60,000 bases of DNA from Bolinopsis microptera (GCF_026151205.1 NC_087082.1:1828001-1888000), one strand, 5' to 3'. Counted from the stretch's first letter, positions 27,001-38,100 are shown. Translations and numbers: made by a program. The notes: generated by a model from the letters alone, not told the origin.

Positions 27001-27703
27001 GTGAACCATAGAGTGTACCTTAGAGTGTACTATAGAGTGTACCATAGAGTGTACCATAGAGTGTACCTTAGAGTGTACCATAGAGTGAACCATAGAGTGT
27101 ACCATAGTGTGTACCATAGAGTGTACCATAGTGTACTGTGTACCATAGAGTGTACCATAGAGTGTACCAGAGTGTGTACCATATAGTTGTGCCCGCTGAC
27201 AACTTAACAAGTGTTCTGTTTCAGGTGCAAGGGAGAGAAGGCGGTATGCACGAACTCAGACACGCAAGGAAGATGTGCGCTCACTATTTTTTTTGAAGAT
27301 AAGAAAGTTGCTGAAGGTCGTTCCCCCGTGCTTGAACATCCGTATGGAAAGGTGGGTAAAGATATGGAGGTTATAATTATTAATTAGTGATGGTGTTTTA
27401 ATTAATTTGGAGTGATTTGGTGTAGATAGGTATTAGCAAATTATTAGGTACTAGGTACCTGGTACATGTAGCAGTAGATACGGACTAATTGTGTTAAGTG
27501 TTCTGAGGGTGACATATTTCATATCATTAATTATTATTAATAACCAGTAGCGTGAGCTCACCAGAACTTTTTTACAGATAAACATCCAACAACAAGTACG
27601 ATGTGAAGCAGCCTGTCAAATCGGAGAAGATTTCATAACCCTACCAGTCACAGACTGTACAGCTTATCCAGGCATAACAATTTATACAACATACAATTTT
27701 TAA
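24009..27703 (+). CDS. Secreted Ig-fold protein, complete seven-exon gene
   Basis: Exons 24009-24120, 25265-25455, 25607-25738, 25888-25995, 26177-26259, 27225-27351 and 27578-27703 all have AG/GT borders and join in phase to 292 codons plus TAA. Residues 1-37 start at ATG 24009 and include a hydrophobic core (LCFSLLVLQTFCYLQ), a signal peptide or signal anchor with a long n-region. Residues about 45-120 form an Ig domain: Cys63 in AELHCEG, Trp75 in IYWTKNG, and Cys112 in DTDEARYGC, the typical Cys-Trp-D.A.Y.C pattern. The second half has further Cys (FTCN, ECKGEKAVC, GRCALTIFF, RCEAACQ, TDCTAY), possibly a second degenerate Ig-like fold. No transmembrane segment follows, so the product is probably secreted. 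Intron 5 (26260-27224) holds a 740-bp minisatellite. I know no named ortholog. Confidence 0.85.
26447..27188. repeat. Minisatellite, 12-bp unit GTGTACCATAGA, ~60 copies
   Basis: About 740 bp of GTGTACCATAGA with variant units (ACTATAGA, ACCTTAGA, GTGAACCATAGA, and short CATAGTGT units). Variants recur in longer blocks: one block near 26755-26815 is repeated near 27065-27125, which indicates duplication of multi-unit segments. Because 12 is divisible by 3 and the unit lacks stops, most frames stay open (ECTI or MVHS four-residue repeats); these are not proteins. The array lies wholly inside intron 5 of the Ig-fold gene. Confidence 0.97.
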
Positions 27704-29289
27704 AACTTATATTTATGCAACTGAAATTCATTGTAGTAGAGCCAAATACGTTTTAATTTAAGCCTTTGTCGGACAAAATTCGCAACAAAGCGATTTTAAC
27801 GGGAAATGGTCGGGACAGGTCCCAGGAATCATTCCAGAGAGTTCCCAAAATTTCTGACTTCAGCAAAATCCACAATTACCACTTTTTTACCACCTTTTTA
27901 CCAGTTTGGTTTTCCGCAAATAAGTCACGTTCTGAATATCCTAGAAGATTCTAGTTTAAAGCAGTGTGTTGAGAAAACAAAGAAGAACACATTTTTCAAA
28001 ACAACTTTTTCAAAAACAAATTAAATTAATTAATTAAATAATTAGTAAATTTTCAAATATTTCAAAAATATATTTTGATAAATAATGTTCACAATTATAT
28101 TACACGTATAATGAACTAATTTTTATAAAACTTTTGAAAATTTTCATTTTCAATATTTTCGCTTTAACAATTTTGAAATTTGTAAAGAATGACCACTATT
28201 TACCACTTCGAATCTCCGCTTATAAAACAACTTCTGAATGTCGTAGAAGGTTCTAGATTGAACCAATGTGTTCAAAACATAAAAGAAAACAACTTTTTAT
28301 CGACAACCTTTGGATTAGATAATTAATCTCTACTATAATTCATAGAATTATTTTTGTCTGTATGTATGTACGACCGCCCACGTGCAAATTATACGAGAAA
28401 TAAGTTGTTGCAAAGTAACCATGGTAACGAGGATTGTTACACGCACGTGCACGTGCAATGATTGTTTTAACGTCATTTTGATCGGTTTTGTTGATATTAC
28501 GCTGTGTTTAGTACGAGCAACATTTTAATCGGCTGTATCTTCAGTTGAGTACTTGTGTAGGATATTATTGACACGATTTAAACTTACTAACAAAAATACT
28601 ATTAGTTTCCTCCCTAACCACGGGTTTTCTAGTTTAACATAATATAACACATATATAGGATATGGGATATAGGATAGTAAGCATATTGTTATTCATAACC
28701 TAATAAGGTGGTCATAATTTTATCAATTACTGTTCTCCGAATGAGATAAAATCACATTCTTTCACTGAAGGCAGAGTTATAATCATATTGCTATATTGGC
28801 GATAGCGGATTACAAAATAGCAAATTATAATTTATAAATCTTGTAAACTCAAAACTGTTTTGGTTCAACATTTATTTTGCAGAGTTTACACAGTATGACA
28901 GTATGTGCATGGGCGTATTTTTAGCGTTAACCCTAGTGACTGATAAAAATTTTAATTAGTATTGGGCTTAGAATCCACCAAATATCATGGTTGACGTTGA
29001 CGATTTTCAGTTCTTTTCCCAACGCAATGAATCACTTCGTAACACAGCCCTCCACATTTTCCAGTTCATAATGCCCGGAAAATTTCAGAATTTGGCCGTA
29101 AAATTTTTTTCAGGCCTAACTCAAAATGATGTTCCAAAACTTAAGGTCATGAGGCAATTCTACGTTGATTCTGAAAATTTCGTGAAAAAATATTGAAACC
29201 CTATTGAGTTCTATTGTTTTGAGCGAAGTCAGTTTCGCAAATATCGCGAACTGAGATATGCATATGGGCAATTTTGTTCATTTTTTGCG
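27704..29289. other. Downstream flank of the Ig-fold gene, diverged direct repeat
   Basis: 27890-28020 and 28200-28310 share a diverged direct repeat (TTCTGAAT, CCTAGAAG/CGTAGAAG, GTGTTCAAAA-like, then A-rich). 28405-28460 has alternating CACGTGCACGTGC. No gene is seen; no clear polyadenylation signal was found near 27703. Confidence 0.35.
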
Positions 29290-29720
29290 ATTATTTGCAC
29301 ACAGAATCCAAAGTTAGGTAGATATTGAGCTGATAATCATAGGGAATGTGTAGTTTAGGCTTACCTTTTATATAAAGTTGGTTTCATTCAAAAATATTGA
29401 TATTTGATCAATTTAGCAATTTATAGGCCAAAATCGATCAAATTTGGTGCGTATGCCCAAAATGTGCATATATAGTTTTAGGCTCATAACTCAGTTATTT
29501 TTTGTCCAATATTTATAAAATTTCATACACGGGTTCAGGGGATCACTAGCTACAAGTAGAGCAACTAAAATCTGGGTTTTGGGCATGTTTAGGGTATTTG
29601 GTTAATTTGGGCCTAATTTGGACCAAATATGGGCGTGGCTGCCCCGCGGGTACCGTTTGGCGGTTGGGGTCCGGGACCCCTCAAAAGTTCGGTCACTGGT
29701 CCTAGTTTGTTGGTCAACTA
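29290..29720 (+). repeat. Dispersed repeat family R, copy split by an hAT element
   Basis: Continues after the hAT element at about 31151-31200. It matches 19480-19892 in reverse complement and 31330-31640 directly (very few differences over ~310 bp), including GGGCATGTTTAGGGTATTTGG and GGGACCCCTCAAAAGTT. Confidence 0.85.
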
Positions 29721-31150
29721 TAGGAACCGACCGGAAATCCGGCTGAATCCGGTTCCGGCCGGATATCCGGCTTCAAAATCCGGTTCCGGTTCCGGCTCCG
29801 GCTGGAAAAAAAATTGCCGGATTTTTGCCGGATTTCAGTTTTTTTTACCGAAAAAAAAAATCAAAAAAATATTTTCGGCTAATAATGAACAGGGTAGCCT
29901 GAATCGTGGAAAAAAAAGTGGTTTTAAGAAAAACTTTTAAAAAATGTTGACTTAAAAGTTTTCGGTCTGAGTCGTTCTCGAGACGTACCTCCTGTATCGA
30001 GAGCTCCCGCTTCCGAGCTCGTGTTGCAAAGGGGAGGCCTGCCTTCCGAGATCGCATTACCGGGGGAAACCTTGAGTCCAAAATTGTGTATCGAGGGGTA
30101 GGTGGGGACTTCGAAAAACCGAAAAAATTTTTTCGGCTAATAATGAACAGGGTAGCCTGAATCGTGGAAAAAAGTGGTTTTCAGAAAAACTTCGAAAAAT
30201 TTTAACTTAAAAGTTTTCGGTCTGAGTCGTTCTCGAGACGTACCTCCTGTATCGAGAGCTCCCGCTTCCGAGCTCGTGTTGCAAAGGGGAGGCCTGCCTT
30301 CCGAGATCGCATTACCGGGGGAAACCTTGAGTCCAGAATACAGAATAGTGTATCGAGGGGTAGGTGCGGACTTAGAAAAAACCGGAAAATATTTTGGGCC
30401 ACCTCCCTGGGCTAGCCCCCGGCTATAATCGCAAAATTGGCAGTATTTAATCTTCTGATTATGAAATACGAAATATGAAGGTCACGTGTTCAGGGTTTAA
30501 TTAGCTCATTATTGCAATCATGTGACTCAGCTCTAGACGCCAGACGGTGATTAGTACTGTACTAGACAGTGCCTGCTTACGAACAACCTTATTAAGCACC
30601 TCTGGTTGTAAGTCACGTGACCCAATGATACTCAGACTTGCATGAAAAAAAGGGAATTCGCACAAACGCACTCTATCAGGGCCGGGGTCTGGCAGCATAT
30701 GCCAATTAGATATCATTTCTGATTATTACTCGTCTAGTGTCGTGACTCGTGTCTACTCGTGTTACATTGTGTCTGCTACGTACTGCTTGTTTAAGCAATA
30801 TCAAGTAGTAGATAGGAAGATTTGTAAAAAAACTATATCTGTTCGGACGTTGAAGCCGCCCTAAGTCGAGTCGAGTAGTAGTAAATCTAAAACATCGTCC
30901 GTCTGGTTGTTCTACTCAGAAGAAAATGGGATCCCTTATGCAAGCTGCAAGAAGTGCTCGATGAAGATTAGGCGTGGAAAGGAAGGAAATTTTCCGGCAA
31001 CATCCGGCAAAATCCGGCAAAATCCGGCTGCCTTTTATTTCACTCTGAAACCACCGGTTCCGGTCCGGCAAAATCCGGCTTGCCGGATTTGAGATCCAAA
31101 TCCGGCTGAATCCGGTCCGGCAGCCAAAACCCCAATCCGGTCGGTTCCTA
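29721..31150 (+). mobile_element. hAT-type DNA transposon, non-autonomous, BED-finger relic
   Basis: Termini are a 15-bp perfect inverted repeat TAGGAACCGACCGGA. It is flanked by GTCAACTA (29713-29720) and CTCAACTA (31151-31158), an 8-bp target duplication with one mismatch, the size made by hAT transposases. The family R copy at 19.5 kb provides the unoccupied site. Both ends are crowded with AATCCGGC-type short repeats, likely transposase-binding sites. A frame at 30907-30985 reads FYSEENGIPYASCKKCSMKI, which fits a BED zinc finger (aromatic residue, then A.C..C) from an hAT transposase. A ~205-bp segment is duplicated internally (29877-30083 and 30137-30343). The transposase catalytic core is missing. 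Confidence 0.85.
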
Positions 31151-31227
31151 CTCAACTACTAACTCGAAACCAAGTTTCACAAAAAATCAGGGTGAACCCC
31201 CCCCCCTCAAAGGCTAAATTCTAGAAG

Positions 31228-31327
31228 CGGATCACATCACAAATGATACGTCACTGATTGGGCCATGTGATGTGATACCTGTGGGAGCCAGGAATGAGAG
31301 GTTCCCAGTTGTCGGTCACCGGATCTT
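31228..31327 (+). repeat. ~100-bp repeat, also at 55098-55197
   Basis: Starts GGATCACATCA and contains GGGCCATGTGATGTGATACC and GTTGTCGGTCACCGGAT. The copy at 55098 is about 95% identical by eye. The CACATCA and TGATGTG pieces are inverted relative to each other. Confidence 0.75.
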
Positions 31328-31329
31328 TA

Positions 31330-31640
31330 CGTCGGTTGGTTTCATTAAAAAATATTGATATTTGATCAATTTATAGGCCAAAATCGATCAAATTTGGTGC
31401 GTATGCCCAAAATGTGCATATATAGTTTTAGGCCCATAACTCAATTATTTTTTGTCCAATATTTATAAAATTTCATACACGGGTTCAGGGGATCACTAGC
31501 TACAAGTAGAGCAACTAAAATCTGGGTTTTGGGCATGTTTAGGGTATTTGGTTAAATTGGGCCTAATTTAGACCAAATATGGGCGTGGCTGCCCCGCGGG
31601 TACCGTTTGGCGGTTGGGGTCCGGGACCCCTCAAAAGTTT
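31330..31640 (+). repeat. Dispersed repeat family R, third copy
   Basis: Direct, nearly identical copy of 29390-29690, ending at GGACCCCTCAAAAGTT. With the copy at 29290 it forms a local pair in the same orientation. Confidence 0.9.
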
Positions 31641-31731
31641 ATTACTTGTAATAGATTGATGCTTTAAGATAACTCACATGGGTCGGTACAAGAAGAAACA
31701 CTTTAACCATTCCACTCACATCACTCATACT

Positions 31732-31850
31732 AGGGTTTGCAACCGATATTATCGGCGATAATTTGTGAAAAAGTCATTATCAGTTATCGGCGATAATTTC
31801 TAACCGATAAACCGATAATGACAACATTTTTTTTTTCAAAAATGACTTCC
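31732..31850. mobile_element. Possible single end of another hAT-like element
   Basis: TAGGGTTTGCAACCGAT followed by repeated ATTATCGGCGATAAT and ACCGATAA units resembles an hAT terminus with subterminal repeats. No matching opposite end was found, so this is an isolated or truncated end. Confidence 0.35.
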
Positions 31851-31965
31851 AAAAAGATCGAAATTCCGTAAAATCATCGATCAAATTTAGCGTTATTGGA
31901 CCTCTAAAGCTAACCAGCTAATTCTAACCACCCACTTTAAATCTTGATATACGAATACCTTATCG

Positions 31966-32657
31966 CATAGATGCGGAGTTCGTTGATTTTTGGCGTAGAG
32001 TTCGTGGAGTTCGTTCAAAATTTGGAGTTCGTTAGAGTTCGTTGGAGTTCGTTAGTCAATTTTTCAAAAAAAAACATGGAAAATGTTTTACTGTAGTACT
32101 GTACACTGTCTACTTTACTGCTGAAAGTTGTACCTACAATGACATTTGAATCATCAACTATACCTATAAGTCTATACACAGTGCACTTCAATTTCAAATA
32201 GTTCAGTCTGCTGTACATGGCAAAATAAAATGTATACATCATACATGAACACTGAATGTACAATGTACATTCGGTGTGATCACAGCTGTTTACAGCAGAA
32301 GAAAACGAAACGCAACGCCAGAAGTACAAGTTGAAGTTTTCTGCAACGTGTCCAGGGAACGTGCGCGCGCAAACTATTGGCGCCAGAATGTTCCAGTCGA
32401 TCGACCAGTCCTTGTACTGTGAAATGTACAGTGTACACGCGACGCGTGGTAGAAGTTTCGAGTACCAATATATTTAGTTGTTTTACAATCGTATGTTATG
32501 TGTTGAATTGGCTGAATTGTAAATACAATTTCTGTTTAATTTCATTTTACGTAAGTTGTACAAAACGAACTCCTCAAGAGTTCGTAATTTTGGGTTGATG
32601 AGTTCGTAGAGTTCGTTGTCACTGAGGAGTTCGTAGAGTTCGTACGTATCATCTATG
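31966..32657. mobile_element. hAT-type MITE with perfect 8-bp target duplication
   Basis: The element begins CATAGATG and ends CATCTATG, an 8-bp terminal inverted repeat, and is flanked on both sides by CCTTATCG (31958-31965, 32658-32665), a perfect 8-bp target duplication. The same target, uninterrupted, is at about 55933 in another copy of the host repeat (TACCTTATCGGACCTTATTT). Near both ends GAGTTCGT or AGAGTTCGT is repeated five or more times in the same orientation. No transposase is encoded. Confidence 0.85.
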
Positions 32658-33105
32658 CCTTATCGGACCTTATTTGACCGGACATTAAATGAACAGACAT
32701 AATTATGAACGGACATTAAAATGAACGCTCGAAGGCATTTAAAACCATCAAAAATCCAATATTTTTCATCTTTTTTTTGCTTTTTTAAAACTTAAGCAGA
32801 TAATTTATAAATTAATTTTTCGTACAATAAGCAAGAAAGGCAGTCGTTAAGCACTCAAAGCAATAATGTCAAAATATCTCTAGATCAGTGTCTATGATAA
32901 TGAAAGTTGTGTAAAAACAACAGATACGAAATATGACCAGATTTGATGAACATACCTATCACAGGTGATCTTCCTCAAATGGGTTATCGCGCATTAAATA
33001 TTCCATGCTTTAAGCATCATATCAGTAATACCTGCTTTTAAAAAACAATTTTGTATTCGACCACCTCGGTCCTGCATTTCAGTGTAAACTTTACAAGATG
33101 TGGAG
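32658..33105 (-). repeat. Dispersed repeat family D, inverted to 56665-57055
   Basis: Shares GACATTAAATGAACAGACAT, GCAGTCGTTAAGCA, GCTTTAAGCAT and CCTGCATTTCAGTGT with the reverse complement of 56665-57055. It is the target of the hAT-type MITE above. A short related stretch with the CCTTATCGGACC motif is at 55930-56000. Confidence 0.75.
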
Positions 33106-33669
33106 GTAAATAATAACTCCGAAGATGTGAACGAGGAAGCCGAAGATCGAGAGAGTGATCATGCCATAATGTGATACTTATGGCATGATAAATTGTATAA
33201 TAAGGGGTCGTAATAATAATAATTACTTCAATGAGTTAAACTAGATGCAGATACTTCCTGATGGGAAAGGGAAGTAAGATAATGTGAAAGCGTAGCAGTA
33301 GATTACAGGTGTAATAGTCAAAGTGTTTCAGCAGTAAGAACAGTGATGTCATTATATTAATTATAAACAATGTAAGCTCAATAATATTCAATTTCATGTC
33401 ATATTGATAATCATATTATGCTCTACTAAAATTTTGGTCTGCTTTTAAATTAGTCGCCGAAAAATTTAGTGTCAATAAATTTGGTTTACAACAATTGGGG
33501 GTGTTTGGTTTCATTCTGATAGTGATAAAATTTAAAATTTATCGGATTTCCGACTATTTTGAAAGGTGCTTGGCCGGATATCATAACAATACTTTCGGCA
33601 CATTATGATCAGGGTAGCATCAAACGTAAGGAAAAGTGTTTCCAGGGAAAAAAGGGGGAAAAGTCAAAA
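33106..33669. other. AT-rich spacer
   Basis: No gene or defined repeat recognised. Confidence 0.35.
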
Positions 33670-33748
33670 GGGGGGGGGGGGGGGGGGGGGGGGGGTCAGG
33701 CCATGATTACGTAATATTACTGTCAGAAGGGGGGGGGGGGGGGGGGGG
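33670..33748 (+). repeat. Two long poly-G tracts
   Basis: A run of 26 G (33670-33695) and a run of 20 G (33729-33748) are separated by 33 bp. Such runs form G-quadruplex structures and are hard to sequence, so lengths may be wrong. Confidence 0.9.
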
Positions 33749-34320
33749 TTGGGTCTTGATATGTGAACGACCCCTAAGTATAGAAACCAGACTTACCTCC
33801 ACATCCCAAAGGATGACCCAACAGCAGAGAATACTAAATCACGAAATGCGTGATTTTAATCGACTTTGATTTAAAAGTTGTTACTTTGTCAAAAATCAAG
33901 CTTTAAAAACGCTTAACTTGATGACGTCATCGTCCATCGAGTGATGATAATGACGTTAAAATATTTGTTTGCATATAATTAAAACTTAAGTTTAGCCTTA
34001 GGGTAGAATACCTTAATGATTATTTCTAAACTTGACATCGTATGATTTCCACTTTGTATAAACAATGAGCCAGAATGCCAGATATTGGAAAATATGTCTT
34101 TTTTTAATGTTTGCATCAACTCCAGAGGTCTTACAGCCTTTATAAACCCCTCCGGGATAGAATAAGATTATGATAATCCCGGCTCCCGCTAAATAGATTC
34201 TGATAATCCCGCCTCCCGCTGTTAGTTTTTTCCCGCTGAATAAATAACCCCGGCACAACTTCTATAATCCCGCCCCGCTAATTTGGCTCAACAAGATTTG
34301 TTTTGTTTTGATATTCCATG
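33749..34320. other. Spacer with short tandem units
   Basis: 34160-34275 holds four related units of ATAATCCCG(G/C)CTCCCGCT. They resemble the CCC-rich hairpin element at 34902. No gene. Confidence 0.4.
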
Positions 34321-34341
34321 AGAATTTCAACTGCGCACTGT

Positions 34342-34438
34342 CACGTGTTTTGATGACGTGTATCACGTGACTAACTACTACGACGCGCATTGGTAAAAAA
34401 TGTCACGTGACCTATGGCTTAACGTAAGAACTATAAAT
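34342..34438 (+). promoter_or_regulatory. Probable promoter of the kringle gene: CACGTG x3 and TATA box
   Basis: CACGTG occurs at 34342-34347, 34364-34369 and 34404-34409, the last two inside the palindrome TCACGTGA. A good TATA box CTATAAATA lies at 34431-34439, 22 bp after the third. CACGTG is the core site of bHLH-ZIP factors (Myc/USF/MITF type). Transcription would start near 34460 on the plus strand, about 670 bp upstream of the first sure kringle exon. Direction and spacing fit; function is inferred. Confidence 0.45.
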
Positions 34439-34901
34439 ACACTTGATCTACGTATCGGTCTAATTGCAGGCGCTGGCAAAACTCCAGCACACTGCTTACA
34501 TTACTTAAACTCTTACATTAATAGGACCAGTTCCAGAACTTGTCTCGACGGTTACATTTGATTTTGTCCGGTTAATTTTGTCGTGTTTGATATAAGCCAT
34601 GTATTATAGTCGTCTACTTTGATGAACTTCATGACACGATATCATTATTAGCTCCACCTTTTATCGCTTGCCAGGCTTAACTCGACGCCCCTTTATGTCG
34701 ATATTCATATTCATTCAACGTACTTCTGACTGAGGAATAATGTTTAGATATAACGCCAATTTCAAATGTCATAGTACCTTAGTTGTATTTATTTCAATTT
34801 GGTAGTCCCCAATTCCATTTCATATTTTCCATACTGATCTCATATGGCTAGAATTAAGAGTAAAATGTCAAATTTGTTGGTCCTAGCACTAACCCGGAGG
34901 G

Positions 34902-35093
34902 GTTTATAACACATAACACCGGCACGCTTAAGTTATATTAAAATAACCCCTCGTGCTAAAGCACGTCGGGGTTATTTTCATAATAATCCCTCGTGCTTCG
35001 CACTCGAAATTATTATAAATTTTTCCCGCGCGTCGCGGGAAAAATTGAAATATAATCCCTGCGCATGCCGGGGTTATGTGTGTTGTAAATCAT
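34902..35093. mobile_element. Hairpin-rich MITE in the kringle gene's first visible intron
   Basis: Ends are imperfect inverted repeats (TTTATAACACATAACACCGG against the complement of the right end CCGGGGTTATGTGTGTTGTAA). Between them are three strong hairpins: ATAACCCCTCGTGCT..AGCACG..GGGGTTAT (34935-34970), a second CTCGTGC/GCAC one near 34985-35015, and TTTTTCCCGCG..CGCGGGAAAAA near 35020-35045. No coding capacity. Confidence 0.65.
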
Positions 35094-35127
35094 ATACGAC
35101 TTTTATTCATTATTAACGTTTCTAAAG

Positions 35128-38100
35128 GAATAACAAATGGATTAACTCCAGCTCCAGACGAGTGTGTTGATAAAGCGGATAAGTATGGATCAGAATACAG
35201 GGGAACTGTATCTGTCACAAAATCAGGACTCGTCTGCCAGAGATGGGACTCTCAATCACCTAATGTACACAGAAGAACTCCTGAGCGGTAAGTTTTCTTG
35301 GTGCTTCTTCAAGTTCTAAGGCACAACAGGTATTAGCTAGTCTCGCCCACAGGCGGCCACAATACGGCATAATCCAGATTTGGATTTATTCTTATCCAGA
35401 TTATTCGGATTTTGGAAGATGAGACATGTACTCTATTTAATCGAGCGTCCTAAATAATTTTACACCCAAACTTCGAAATGTCTCTAAAAGGGCTCTCGAC
35501 AGAAGCCAAATTGTTAGTTACGATTCGCAACACTACCTACTTTTATTTAGGAAATTAGCTTATTACAAAAACATTTTCAGTCACCCTGATTCAGGACTGC
35601 AAGAGAACTATTGCAGAAATCCAGGCGGGTAAGTCTTCAATATCTGATATCTGGTAGTTAGTGTTCCATAATAATTGTTATCAAGTCGACTGTCGAGCAC
35701 ATGGTATAAGGGGCACAAACATTTATTGTAGATTTAAGTAAAATCTACAATAAAACTGCAATGAATTAGGGGCTTTGGAATGTAAATGATCTGTGTAATT
35801 TCTTTTTACTTTTAGAAATTCTTCATTATAACATGTTTTTTTCCTGATCAGTGTGAATATTCGAGGCATCTGGTGTTTAAATGGTGAGGGAACTGATCCT
35901 GTGTTGGAATTATGTGATATACCTACATGCAGTGGTAAGCATTTTGATCTTCAAATTAAATCATAAATACTCATAACATTATAGCTGAGATCATATGATG
36001 TGGTGTGTGTCTATAATGTCTATACTCTCAGCTCCGAAATTTGAAAGGTTGCGTGTGGGTGCAGTTACTTCACTTAAACTAGTTATATAGATAATGCCTT
36101 CGGCCGGGATTTCACTGCCGCAGTTAAAAAGGTAGGAGTAATTACCCGCTGAGTCAAAACCCGCATTAGGTGACCCAATAGTTTCTTAAACAATAATCTC
36201 ATAATCAGTTATTTCTTGTGGATAATTAAGTCATTATTAGCCATGAGGCACCACATTCCATGATCATAAGGTCTGAACACCGAGTATTACACCTCATCAC
36301 TCCCGTCTTGAACCGCTTTCTATTTTTATTTATATCGTAATAGAAATTAACCCTTGTTAACTCCGCACCACACCCGCCTATTATATTTGAAAACACGCAT
36401 AACATTGTCGTATGAACTCTCTCTCTCTCTGCAGTCCAAACAGACCCCAAACACTAACAGTCCCCCTCCCCTAATAAGTGTATGGTATAACATTACAGCG
36501 AATCTTCCCGGGCTAACGCAATTATGACGCTACTTAAATGCAGCTACATATTATACAGTAATGAGATATCTGATATAGAGAGCAAGCCCCGTAACTCTTG
36601 TCGTTCTGCTCAAGCCATTTTATGCAACATTTGTGGTACAAAACCGTCAATTGAACCACTTACCACCGGCCGATTTAAAAAAAATTTGCTTCATCAGAGT
36701 TTTGTCGGCACTATACCGAAAAAACCAGTCCCGTAACTCTTACCGTTTTTGTTGTATAACCGTTCGGAAATTACACACGAACACACAGACGACACACACA
36801 CACACACATTCTGGTGTTATTAAGTTGATTATTAGGTGAGCAATTCTATTCGGAGTGCCCTCACGTATCCAATAGTATTTAACATATTCGCATAATCAGT
36901 TCTTTCTCGTGGATAATGAAGTCATTATTAGGCACCACATTCCATGATCATAAGGTCCGTACACCCTGTACAACGACTATTACACCTCATCACTCCTGTC
37001 TTGAACCGCTTTCCATTTTTATTTAAATCGTTTTAGAAATTAACCCTTCCTTCCCCTAATAAGCTTATAGTATTATATGACAGTGTAATTATGATATATG
37101 TACCAACGCTACATAATATGCATTATGCAGTAATGGGAGAGAGAGCGAGGAGGGAGAAAATGTGAGCCATTTTATGTAACATTTGTGGTACAAAACCATC
37201 AATTAAACCACTAACCACCGACCGATTTAAAAACCCTTTACCATTTGGCTTCCTCGTAGTTTTGTCGGCACTATACCGAAAAAACCTGCCCCGTAACTCT
37301 TACCGTTTTCTTGATTAAGCTGCTCGGAAATTACACGCACACACACAGATTTATTGAAATTATATAATACTAGTGTAACCCGTGCCTTCGGCCGGGAATT
37401 TACTGTCACAGTTGCAATGTAAAAGTATACAACCGGCAACCGCATTATATATTTGATATCACGCATAATGCTGTCTTATGAAAGTATGAAATCACCCTAC
37501 AGTTAAAACAAAGCGGCCGCAAGAGTGAGCTCTGATATTACGTGGGGCTAAACTAATTACGGTACATGTTATCCTCCTCGTTCTCTCTCCCATCCATTTA
37601 TGTCACATTTCTGGAACAAAATCATCAATTAAACCACATACCACCGGCCGATTTTTATAAAATTTTCTTATGGGCTTCATCAGAGTTTTGTCGGCACTAT
37701 ACCGAAAAAACCAGTCCCGTAACTATTACCGTTTTTTTTGTATAACTGTTCGGAAATTACACACAGACACACAGACACACAGACACACAGACACACACAC
37801 ATTCTGGTGTTATTAAGTTGACTAGTGTAACCCGGCCTACGGCCGGGATTTCACTGCCGCAGCTAAAAAGGGTAGGAGTAATTACCCGCTGAGTCAAAAC
37901 CCGCATTAGGTGACCCAATAGTTTCTTAAACAATAATCTCATAATCAGTTATTTCTTGTGGATAATTAAATCATTATTAGCCATGAGGCACCACATTCCA
38001 TGATCCTAAGGTCTGAACACCGAGTATTACACCTCATCACTCCCGTCCTGAACCGCTTTCTATTTTTATTTAAATCGTTATAGAAATTAACCCTTGTTAA

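Noticed and set aside
26445-27210. Long open frames on both strands with four-residue periodicity (ECTI, MVHS, HRVY).
   Set aside because: They are a by-product of a stop-free 12-bp minisatellite inside an intron; every frame is open, which is not expected of a gene.
28987-29196. A 69-codon plus-strand frame starting MVDVDDFQF.
   Set aside because: No splice partners, no domain, and it borders dispersed repeat family R; chance is sufficient.
33697-33708. CATGATTACG recalls a cloning-vector sequence.
   Set aside because: The match is ten bases only and the flanks are poly-G; no vector sequence continues.
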